A stretch of 64,000 nt of DNA from Dyadobacter sp. CY347 (lineage in GTDB: Bacteria; Bacteroidota; Bacteroidia; Cytophagales; Spirosomataceae), in assembly GCF_021502655.1 (NCBI RefSeq), contig NZ_JAKFFT010000007.1, positions 434,001 through 498,000 of the forward strand. Direction: 5' to 3'. The notes under the pieces were generated by a model that saw only the letters and a list, made by a program, of their open reading frames with translations, searched no databases and was not told the DNA's origin. The position numbers were made by a program, and so were the translations under genes. Every line of letters starts with the position of its first letter. The stretch's first letter is position 1. Shown here piece by piece: positions 8,403 through 15,577 of the stretch.

Positions 8403-9563
8403 ATGAGACTATTTTTTGTTAGTTTATCTTCTCTCTTTATTCTATCAACGGGTGCAATTTTGGCCCAAACCACACCATCAAGCACACAAAGGATTCCTCA
8501 TTCCCCGCTTTCATTTTTAACATTTGCCCCTGACGCCAGAAGCGCTGCCATGGGAGAAGCAGGGGTTGCACTTAGTCCCGATGCCAATGCCACATACTGG
8601 AATGCTGCCAAGTTGCCTTACAACACAAAGGACATAGGAGTTTCTGCTTCATATACACCGTGGCTGAGAAACCTTGTTGACGATATGTGGCTGGGTTACC
8701 TGACGGGATATAAGAAATTGGGTGACAAACAGGCGGTTGCACTATCCGTTAACTATTTCAACAATGGTGAACTGGATCTGAGAACTTCTACAGGTGCTCA
8801 AAACGGATATTTCACTTCCAGGGAACTTGCGATCAGCGGAACTTACGCACGTCAGTTAGGCAAAAACTTCTCATTGGGTTTAACATTGAAATACATTTCC
8901 TCAAACCTTGCAGGAAAAGCAGTTATCGATCAGATTTCACTGAATCCGGCTCGTGTAGCAGCGGGTGATATCAGCGCATACTATCGCAAGCAAATCAGAA
9001 ATGAAGAAACTGGTGGCGAATTTACCTGGTCACTTGGCGCCGTGCTTTCTAACCTGGGCGGTAAGGTTAATTATGGTGCAGGAACTGATACTGAGAACTT
9101 TATCCCAACAAATCTTAAACTGGGTGGTGGAATTTCATTCACTGGAGACGGACGTAACCGTTTTAACTTCGTGGTTGACGCCAGAAAACTAATGGTGCCA
9201 ACTCCGGACGGAACCAACATTAATTCCCGCCCGCTTCTTAATGGAGTATTCGGATCATTCTCTGATGCCCCGGACGGATTTAAAGAGGAATTGCAGGAAG
9301 TCGGATTGGCAGTTGGTGCTGAATATTGGTACAACAACATCTTCGCACTTCGCGCCGGTTACAACTCGGAACATAAGAACAAAGGCGACCTGAAATATTT
9401 CACAGCAGGCGCAGGAGCTCATTTCATGGACAGATATTCTGTTGATTTTGCCTATTTATTCCCGGTAACACAAGGAAGCCCATTGGCACAAACACTTAGA
9501 ATTACACTTTCTCTTGGCCTGAACAAGTCGGAGAAACTGGATGTAAGCGATACAGAGAACTAA
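8403..9563 (+). CDS. porV: PorV, type IX secretion outer-membrane shuttle protein
   Basis: PorV is a FadL-like 14-strand beta-barrel that takes substrates from the SprA translocon and delivers them to PorU. The 386-residue product has a signal peptide ending TGAILAQ, then the family signature around residues 36-70: FLTFAPDARSAAMGEAGVA followed by DANATYWNAAKL, and repeated amphipathic strands to the C-terminus. Its position 104 bases after porU matches the shared role. A terminator follows. Assignment as PorV rather than the related PorQ rests on the length and the adjacency to porU. Confidence 0.92.
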   Translation: MRLFFVSLSSLFILSTGAILAQTTPSSTQRIPHSPLSFLTFAPDARSAAMGEAGVALSPDANATYWNAAKLPYNTKDIGVSASYTPWLRNLVDDMWLGYLTGYKKLGDKQAVALSVNYFNNGELDLRTSTGAQNGYFTSRELAISGTYARQLGKNFSLGLTLKYISSNLAGKAVIDQISLNPARVAAGDISAYYRKQIRNEETGGEFTWSLGAVLSNLGGKVNYGAGTDTENFIPTNLKLGGGISFTGDGRNRFNFVVDARKLMVPTPDGTNINSRPLLNGVFGSFSDAPDGFKEELQEVGLAVGAEYWYNNIFALRAGYNSEHKNKGDLKYFTAGAGAHFMDRYSVDFAYLFPVTQGSPLAQTLRITLSLGLNKSEKLDVSDTEN

Positions 9564-9590
9564 CAGAATCCGGAAATTTACTTTTTTCAG

Positions 9591-9625
9591 AACGAATGGC
9601 GTAATTGTAACGTCATTCGTTTTTT
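9591..9625 (+). terminator. Rho-independent terminator after porV
   Basis: AACGAATGGCG at 9591-9601 pairs with CGTCATTCGTT at 9611-9621, giving eleven base pairs including one G-U, with a nine-base loop and a following run of T. Confidence 0.85.
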
Positions 9626-9643
9626 ATTACTCAACCATTCCAC

Positions 9644-10924
9644 ATGACCATTGACCGTACTATCGCCCCCGAATTCAGAGTTATAAATGCTGTAAACCTA
9701 CCAGATCCGCAAACATATACCCTTGATAATGGGACTTCCCTGCATGTAATCAACATTGGAGACCAGCCGGTGATCAGGCTTGAAGTGATTTTTGAAGCGG
9801 GGAATTGGTATGAAAATGAAATTGGCGCTGCTTTTTTTGCGATCAAAATGCTTTCCGAAGGAACGCGTTCGAAAGCTTCTGCGGAAATCAGCGAGGCTTT
9901 TGACCGGATCGGCGCATTTACCGAAATGACGCATACTGCCGACCGTATAGGAATCGTCGTTTATGCACTTTCGCGGTTTTTGCCGGAGGTTTTGCCATTG
10001 GTAAGTGAGCTGATCCGCGACGCTGTTTTTCCTGAAAAGGAGTTTCAAGACCTTCGGAATATTAATATCCAAAATCTTCGGGTTAATAAAGAGAAGAATG
10101 CTTACCTGGCGACTACTGCATTTCGTGCAAAGTTGTTTGGCGGCAACCATCCTTACGGCCAGAGCCAGGAAGAGGAGAACATTGCCGCAATTTCCATTGA
10201 GGCGGTTAAAGAACATTATCAGCAATATATCAAAAACGGAAAATTTACGGTCGTTTTAGCCGGTCAGGTTGGGGTCAATGATATCAAAGTGGTGAATGAA
10301 CAGCTTGGAAAAAACCAAACTGAGGCTTCGGTTCCACCGTTAAAGAATTTTGAACAATCTGTTTACGTGAATGCAGAAGTGGTTGTAGAAAGGCCGGAGA
10401 GTGTGCAATCATCAATCAGAATGGGGCGGAAACTGTTTAACCGGCATCATCCGGATTATTTCAAAATGCTGGTTACCAATGAGATATTAGGAGGTTATTT
10501 CGGATCCAGGTTAATGAAAAATATCCGGGAAGAAAAGGGGTTGACTTATGGCATTTCCTCGCATTTGGTCACCTTGCGCAAGGAAGGTTACTATATGATC
10601 GGGACGGATGTGAAAAAGGAATTTACCCAGCAAACCATCGACGAAATCAAGAAAGAGATATACAAATTGCAAACTGAACCGGTAGGCGAGGAGGAGCTGC
10701 AAACTGTGAAAAATTTCATGGCAGGGGAATTTGCCGGATCCTTGAACACTGCATTTGAAGTGGCAGATCGTCAGAAAATCTTGCTTCTGGATGGCCTGCC
10801 GACAGATTTTTTCAAACATTACATTGACCAGATCCACGCGACTACGGCGGAAGATGTGCTTGCTATGGCAAGCCAATATCTGCGGCCGGAAGATATGGTT
10901 ACTGTTATTGCAGGCGGGAAATAA
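9644..10924 (+). CDS. M16-family peptidase homologue lacking the zinc motif
   Basis: The 426-residue product has the two-lobed fold of the M16B (insulinase/pitrilysin-like) family: an N-terminal domain and a C-terminal domain with the conserved stretch ILGGYFGSRLMKNIREEKGL near residues 284-303. No signal peptide is seen. The active-site segment that in working enzymes reads G-x-A-H-F-x-E-H-M is here GAAFFAIKM at 61-69, so both histidines and the glutamate are replaced (Phe64, Ile67, Lys68). This is the pattern of the non-catalytic partner subunit in M16B heterodimers, which contributes substrate binding. No catalytic partner gene is adjacent. Its stop codon directly abuts the stop of the converging photolyase gene. 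Confidence 0.85.
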   Translation: MTIDRTIAPEFRVINAVNLPDPQTYTLDNGTSLHVINIGDQPVIRLEVIFEAGNWYENEIGAAFFAIKMLSEGTRSKASAEISEAFDRIGAFTEMTHTADRIGIVVYALSRFLPEVLPLVSELIRDAVFPEKEFQDLRNINIQNLRVNKEKNAYLATTAFRAKLFGGNHPYGQSQEEENIAAISIEAVKEHYQQYIKNGKFTVVLAGQVGVNDIKVVNEQLGKNQTEASVPPLKNFEQSVYVNAEVVVERPESVQSSIRMGRKLFNRHHPDYFKMLVTNEILGGYFGSRLMKNIREEKGLTYGISSHLVTLRKEGYYMIGTDVKKEFTQQTIDEIKKEIYKLQTEPVGEEELQTVKNFMAGEFAGSLNTAFEVADRQKILLLDGLPTDFFKHYIDQIHATTAEDVLAMASQYLRPEDMVTVIAGGK

Positions 10925-12247
10925 TTAAGATTTGTCCAAGGCTTTTTTATAAGCTTTGAGGCATCGTTCCCTTGCTTCCTTATGATCCACCATCGGTTCC
11001 GGATATGCGTCAGTGCCGAATTCCGGAACCCATTTTTTAATGTACTCTCCTTTTGGATCAAACTTTTTTGCCTGCGCTTCGGGGTTAAAAATCCGGAAGT
11101 AGGGTGCCGCATCTGTTCCCGAGCCGACCGCCCATTGCCATCCACCGTTGTTAGCTGCAAGATCGTAATCCAGCAATTTTTCAGCAAAATAGGCTTCTCC
11201 CAATCGCCAGTTGAGCAGTAGATGTTTGGCCAAAAAGCTCGCAGTAACCATTCTGACGCGGTTGTGCATAAACCCAATCGCATTCATCTGCCGCATGCCT
11301 GCATCCACGAGCGGATAACCGGTTTTGCCGTCGCACCATTTCTGGAAAGCTTCTTTGTCATAACCCCAGTCAATGTCGTCATATGCAGCCCGGAATGCCT
11401 TGCCTTTCCCTACATGCGGGAAATTGAAGAGTATTTGCTGATAAAACTCCCTCCAGATCAGTTCGTTGAGATACAAATTGCTATGATCTTTCGCAAATCG
11501 GGTCAGTTCACGGATGCTTACAGTGCCGAATCTTAAATGTATGCCAATTCGGCTTGTTGCCTCCATGGCAGGGAAATCCCTTCCTTTCTCATAGTTTTCG
11601 AGCAGGTCAGCCGGGATTTTGCTGGATGGAAACTCGTTGTCTGTCGGTTGAAAGCCCATTTCTTCAAGCTTAGGAATTTCACTGCCTTTACATTTGAAAA
11701 AGTTTTTGAAATACTTTTTATTGGGGTAGGAAGATAAATAAAAGTCGTTGCATTTCTGTCTCCACATCCGGCTATAAGGCGTGAAGACAGTGTATGGCGT
11801 ATTTTGACCAGTAAGGATCTCTTTCTTTTCAAAAATAACCTGATCCTTGTACGCTTTCAGCTGTGCATTTTTTGCTTGAAGAATTTTGTTGACCGCTGTG
11901 TCTCGTTCGGTGGCATAAGGCTCATAATCTGTGTTGGTAACGGCCTCAGCAATGTCATATTGTTCACTTAATTCTTTCCAGACATCGGTCGGATGACCAT
12001 AAAATACCAGAATGTCAGATCCAAGTTCACGCAATTCCTTCTGCAAGTCCAAAACGGTCTGATGTATGAACATTAACCTCTTATCGTGCTTATTATCAAG
12101 GTCATCCAGGATTGTTTTGTCAAATATGAACAAAGGAACGACCGGATGCTCACCACGCAATGCATAGTATAAACCTGCATTGTCGTGCAGCCTCAGGTCA
12201 CGGCGAAACCAAAATAGTGTGATCTTTTCTTTCGTTTTTAAGCTCAT
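10925..12247 (-). CDS. Cryptochrome/deoxyribodipyrimidine photolyase family protein
   Basis: A 440-residue flavoprotein of the photolyase class. The N-terminal alpha/beta antenna domain begins LFWFRRDLRLHDN and runs to about residue 130; the helical FAD-binding domain covers about 200-430 and includes LIWREFYQQIL, the GMRQMNAIGFMHNRVRM helix and the strongly conserved NNGGWQWAVGSGTDAAPYFR, which line the FAD and DNA pocket. These are features of class I CPD photolyases, which reverse cyclobutane pyrimidine dimers using blue light. A cryptochrome-like sensory role cannot be excluded from sequence. The gene is transcribed alone towards the M16 gene and meets it stop to stop. Confidence 0.9.
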   Translation of the reverse strand: MSLKTKEKITLFWFRRDLRLHDNAGLYYALRGEHPVVPLFIFDKTILDDLDNKHDKRLMFIHQTVLDLQKELRELGSDILVFYGHPTDVWKELSEQYDIAEAVTNTDYEPYATERDTAVNKILQAKNAQLKAYKDQVIFEKKEILTGQNTPYTVFTPYSRMWRQKCNDFYLSSYPNKKYFKNFFKCKGSEIPKLEEMGFQPTDNEFPSSKIPADLLENYEKGRDFPAMEATSRIGIHLRFGTVSIRELTRFAKDHSNLYLNELIWREFYQQILFNFPHVGKGKAFRAAYDDIDWGYDKEAFQKWCDGKTGYPLVDAGMRQMNAIGFMHNRVRMVTASFLAKHLLLNWRLGEAYFAEKLLDYDLAANNGGWQWAVGSGTDAAPYFRIFNPEAQAKKFDPKGEYIKKWVPEFGTDAYPEPMVDHKEARERCLKAYKKALDKS

Positions 12248-12378
12248 GATTTACAATTGCAAGAATAGTATGCCAAACGGATAAAGGCCTGGTATAAATA
12301 CGGAGGAAAGAATTTTTTGGATGCCCCGGATTTGTAACAATCGTCTGTTTACTTTGTGGTCTCATTAATCCTTAATCC

Positions 12379-13233
12379 ATGAAATTACAACTTACACTAC
12401 TTTTCAGCATGATGGGCTTCATTGTTTTCGGTCAGAAAAACGCGGACAAACAGGAATGGAAGCAGCTTTTCAATGGCAAGAACCTCGACGGCTGGGACAT
12501 TAAAATACGCGGTTACGAACTGAACGACAACTATCTGAACACCTTCCGCGTGGAAGATGGCAAAATGGTTGTGCGTTACGACAAGTATGACGACTTTAAG
12601 CAAAAATATGGTCACATTTTCTACAAAGGCGATTTTTCATACTATCGGATTTCGGTAGAATATCGCTTCGTAGGCGAGCAGGCCCCGAAAGGCGAAGGCT
12701 GGGCATGGCGCAACAGCGGCATCATGGTGCACGGCCAGCCCGCCGCAACAATGGGGAAAGACCAAGATTTCCCGGCCTCCATTGAAGTGCAGCTGCTCGG
12801 TGGAAATGATAAAACCCGCACGACTTGCAACCTGTGCACGCCAGGAACCAATGTGGTGATGGACGGAAAACTGATCACACAACATTGCGTGAATTCCAAG
12901 TCACAGACTTACAACGGCGATCAATGGGTGAAAGCAGAAGTGCTCGTTCTCGGCGATTCGCTGATCCAGCATTTTGCCAATGGAGAAATGGTTTTGGAAT
13001 ACAACAAACCGCAAATAGGCGGAGGCAATGTAAGCGGCCATGACCCCTCATTGATGATAGCCGGAAAATTACTGGATCACGGCTCCATCTCCCTCCAAAG
13101 CGAAAGCCATCCCGTGGAATTCAGGAAAGTGGAAATCCTGGATCTAAAAGGCTGCATGGACCCGAAGGCGGTTAATTATAAGTCCTACTATGTGAAGGCG
13201 GATAATAGTAAGTGTAGTTACGGGAAGAAGTAG
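12379..13233 (+). CDS. Secreted DUF1080 (3-keto-disaccharide hydrolase-like) protein
   Basis: The 284-residue protein has a signal peptide (cleavage after about residue 19, IVFGQ) and one DUF1080 domain, a concanavalin-like beta-jellyroll. Typical features are KQLFNGKNLDGW at the start of the domain, a Trp-Arg-Asn-Ser-Gly motif in WRNSGIMVHGQ, SIEVQLLGG, and the closing SHPVEFRKVEIL strand. Relatives include enzymes acting on 3-keto-glycosides, but most members are uncharacterised. After the domain there is a short tail, GCMDPKAVNYKSYYVK to KCSYGKK, a Cys-bounded motif seen at the end of some secreted Bacteroidota proteins. The gene stands alone, followed by a large hairpin repeat. Confidence 0.85.
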   Translation: MKLQLTLLFSMMGFIVFGQKNADKQEWKQLFNGKNLDGWDIKIRGYELNDNYLNTFRVEDGKMVVRYDKYDDFKQKYGHIFYKGDFSYYRISVEYRFVGEQAPKGEGWAWRNSGIMVHGQPAATMGKDQDFPASIEVQLLGGNDKTRTTCNLCTPGTNVVMDGKLITQHCVNSKSQTYNGDQWVKAEVLVLGDSLIQHFANGEMVLEYNKPQIGGGNVSGHDPSLMIAGKLLDHGSISLQSESHPVEFRKVEILDLKGCMDPKAVNYKSYYVKADNSKCSYGKK

Positions 13234-13288
13234 CGGGTTGTAGTAGGGCCCAGCGGGCCGGCCGCCTGGCGACCTAGCCCTGTCAGCC

Positions 13289-13402
13289 TGAGCCGTTAAT
13301 AGCCTTGTCAGCCTGAGCGGAGTCGAAGGCGCGTTACCAAGGAGTAGCGCGCCGTCGCCTCCGCTCAGGCTGACAGGGAGCATTAACGGCTGAACGGCTC
13401 AG
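13289..13402. repeat. Large imperfect palindrome of the GAGCGGAGTCGAAG repeat family
   Basis: Two copies of the family face each other. CCTTGTCAGCCTGAGCGGAG and the following 11 bases (13303-13333) pair with 13348-13378 in 28 of 31 positions around a 14-base loop. Outside them AGCCGTTAAT (13291-13300) pairs with ATTAACGGCT (13382-13391). A further half copy, CCCTGTCAGCCTGAGC, lies just upstream at 13278-13293. It fills the gap between the converging DUF1080 and murA genes and could end transcription from both sides. Confidence 0.85.
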
Positions 13403-13408
13403 AGCTTA

Positions 13409-14716
13409 CTACAGCCTAATAATCTCAGCTCCAATAGCATTTAACCTTCCATCAATATTTTGATAGCCACGGTCAATCTGTTCGATGTTGTCGATAATGC
13501 TGACGCCTTTTGCGGATAGTGCTGCGATGAGGAGGGCTACTCCGGCGCGGATATCGGGAGAGGTCATGCGGATGCCGCGGAGTTGGGTTTCGCGGTTATG
13601 TCCTATTACGGTGGCGCGGTGCGGATCGCAGAGGATGATTTGCGCGCCCATTTCGATTAATTTATCTACAAAAAACAGACGGCTTTCAAACATTTTCTGA
13701 TGGATGAGCACCGTTCCCTGCGCTTGTGTGGCTGTTACCAGGATAATGCTAAGCAAGTCCGGCGTAAATCCTGGCCAGGGAGCATCCGCAACGGACATGG
13801 TCGAGCCGTCCAGAAAGTTTTCAATGCGGTAATGTTCCTGTGCAGGGATGAAAATATCGTCTCCCTGAAACTCCATCTTGATCCCGAGCCTTTGAAAAAC
13901 ATCAGGGATAATGCCTAATTGTGCGATCTGACAGTCTTTGATCGTAATTTCAGATTGCGTCATGGCTGCTAACCCGATGAAGCTGCCGATTTCGATCATA
14001 TCAGGAAGCATCGTATGTTCCGTTCCGTTGAGCTGGCTAACGCCTTCTACAACAAGCAGATTGGAAGCAATTCCTGAAATTTTGGCGCCCATTCTGTTCA
14101 GCATTTTACATAACTGCTGTAAGTAGGGTTCGCAGGCGGCATTGTAAATGGTGGTTGTGCCTTCCGCCATCACGGCTGCCATCAGAACATTGGCTGTTCC
14201 GGTAACAGACGCTTCGTCAAGCAGCATGTAAGCGCCTTTCAAATTAGTCGCGTCGACTTTATAAAAACCACCATCTTCTTCGTCGTAACTGAATTGCGCA
14301 CCCAGTTTTTCAAAACCTAAAAAATGCGTATCCAGCCTGCGGCGGCCTATTTTATCGCCACCCGGACGGGGAATCCTACCTTTGCGGAAACGCGCGAGCA
14401 TAGGGCCAAGCAACATGACCGATCCGCGTAATGCGGCTGCTTTCTGCTTGTAAGATTCCGATTCCAGGTGATCCAGATTGATATCAGTTGCTTCGAAGCG
14501 AATCGATGACTCACTCAATTTTGTCTGACGGACACCCAGGTCTGCAAGGAGATTGATAAGCTGATTTACGTCCCGGATATTAGGAATGTTATGAATTGTT
14601 ACCGGTTCTTTGGTCAAAAGCACAGCGCATAGGATCTGCAATGCTTCGTTTTTTGCGCCTTGGGGAACAATAGATCCTTTAAGCCGTCTATCTCCGGTTA
14701 TTTTAAATGAAGCCAT
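13409..14716 (-). CDS. murA: MurA, UDP-GlcNAc enolpyruvyl transferase with Asp at the Cys site
   Basis: MurA makes the first committed step of peptidoglycan synthesis, transferring enolpyruvate from PEP to UDP-N-acetylglucosamine in the cytoplasm. The 435 residues cover both inside-out barrel domains; landmarks are QGAKNEALQILCAVLL at 19-34 (the Lys22-Asn23 substrate pair), ALRGSVMLLGPMLARF and the C-terminal DIRAGVALLIAAL. The active-site loop reads RPGGDKIGRR at 118-127: Asp121 (codon GAT at 14354-14356) sits where most bacteria have the Cys that fosfomycin alkylates. The exchange is known in other lineages to keep activity and give intrinsic fosfomycin resistance. It lies 44 bases downstream of the DUF4290 gene and is probably cotranscribed with it. 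Confidence 0.96.
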   Translation of the reverse strand: MASFKITGDRRLKGSIVPQGAKNEALQILCAVLLTKEPVTIHNIPNIRDVNQLINLLADLGVRQTKLSESSIRFEATDINLDHLESESYKQKAAALRGSVMLLGPMLARFRKGRIPRPGGDKIGRRRLDTHFLGFEKLGAQFSYDEEDGGFYKVDATNLKGAYMLLDEASVTGTANVLMAAVMAEGTTTIYNAACEPYLQQLCKMLNRMGAKISGIASNLLVVEGVSQLNGTEHTMLPDMIEIGSFIGLAAMTQSEITIKDCQIAQLGIIPDVFQRLGIKMEFQGDDIFIPAQEHYRIENFLDGSTMSVADAPWPGFTPDLLSIILVTATQAQGTVLIHQKMFESRLFFVDKLIEMGAQIILCDPHRATVIGHNRETQLRGIRMTSPDIRAGVALLIAALSAKGVSIIDNIEQIDRGYQNIDGRLNAIGAEIIRL

Positions 14717-14760
14717 ATTTGAATGTGGGGCAATTGACTGGATAAAATGAAACCTGGATG

Positions 14761-15510
14761 TTAGATTCCAGGTTTTTTACGGTTATTCCGGTTGTTATTA
14801 TTGTTGTTACCGCTGTTGTTCCGGCCCGAGAACTTGTTATTAGGCCTGTTTCGATTGTTGGAGTTGCCCTGGTTGTTGTTGCCTCCCTGTCTTTCGGAAT
14901 TGCCAGACTGCGCTTTGAAACCTCCGCCGCCGTTGCCCTGATGGCTGTTTCCGCGATTGCGTTCCTGGCTGCTGTTATTGCGGTCTTTCGGTGCTGCCTC
15001 AATAGGACCGTTAGCACGGATGTAATCGATTTCTTCTTTTAAATGCCCTTTGCTGAGTTGTTCCAGCTGGCCCAATAAAACATGGTCTTCCGGATTATCC
15101 TTGTTCCAGGTATTGAAAAAGGAGCGCATCAGACGGAAAATATACGAGACAAAGGCAAGTTTATCTTCTTTACTTTCGGTGTTAATCGCTTTTTCAAGAA
15201 GCAGGTCAATGTTGCGGCCGTAATGGCGATACATTAAATTTTGCTGATTATAGCCTACCGTAAGTGGTTTTTTGCCTAATGCTTCTGGTGAAGGCGGCGG
15301 GAATGGACTGTCAACGTCCAATTCAAATCCGGAAATAATGTACAGGTCGTCCCACAGTTTATTGGTGTAATCCTGGTTATCCCTCATGTTCGGATGGATC
15401 TGACGCATGAGCTCAACCAGAATGTGCGCATAAAGGTTGCGTTTTGTCCGATCTTCCATCTTAACGATGTGATCAGCAAGTTTTTGTACGTTACTACCGT
15501 ATTCTTTCAA
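14761..15510 (-). CDS. DUF4290 domain protein with Asn/Gly/Arg-rich tail
   Basis: Residues 1 to about 170 form the DUF4290 domain, found only in Bacteroidota as far as known, with conserved pieces YGSNVQKLADHIVKMEDR, MRQIHPNMRDNQDY, LWDDLYIISGFELDVDSPFP and LMYRHYGRNID. From about residue 175 to 249 the chain becomes a low-complexity sequence of Asn, Gly, Arg, Gln and Ser with long Asn runs, surely disordered and positively charged, of a type that often binds RNA. The domain's function is unknown. It is regularly found directly upstream of murA, as here, which suggests a link with cell-wall synthesis or simply a conserved operon. Confidence 0.88.
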   Translation of the reverse strand: MKEYGSNVQKLADHIVKMEDRTKRNLYAHILVELMRQIHPNMRDNQDYTNKLWDDLYIISGFELDVDSPFPPPSPEALGKKPLTVGYNQQNLMYRHYGRNIDLLLEKAINTESKEDKLAFVSYIFRLMRSFFNTWNKDNPEDHVLLGQLEQLSKGHLKEEIDYIRANGPIEAAPKDRNNSSQERNRGNSHQGNGGGGFKAQSGNSERQGGNNNQGNSNNRNRPNNKFSGRNNSGNNNNNNRNNRKKPGI

Positions 15511-15577
15511 GTGGATAAGTCATTTTTATAATCGACAAAAATAAGAAGTTTTTACGGAAAGAAAAGGATGACTGCGG

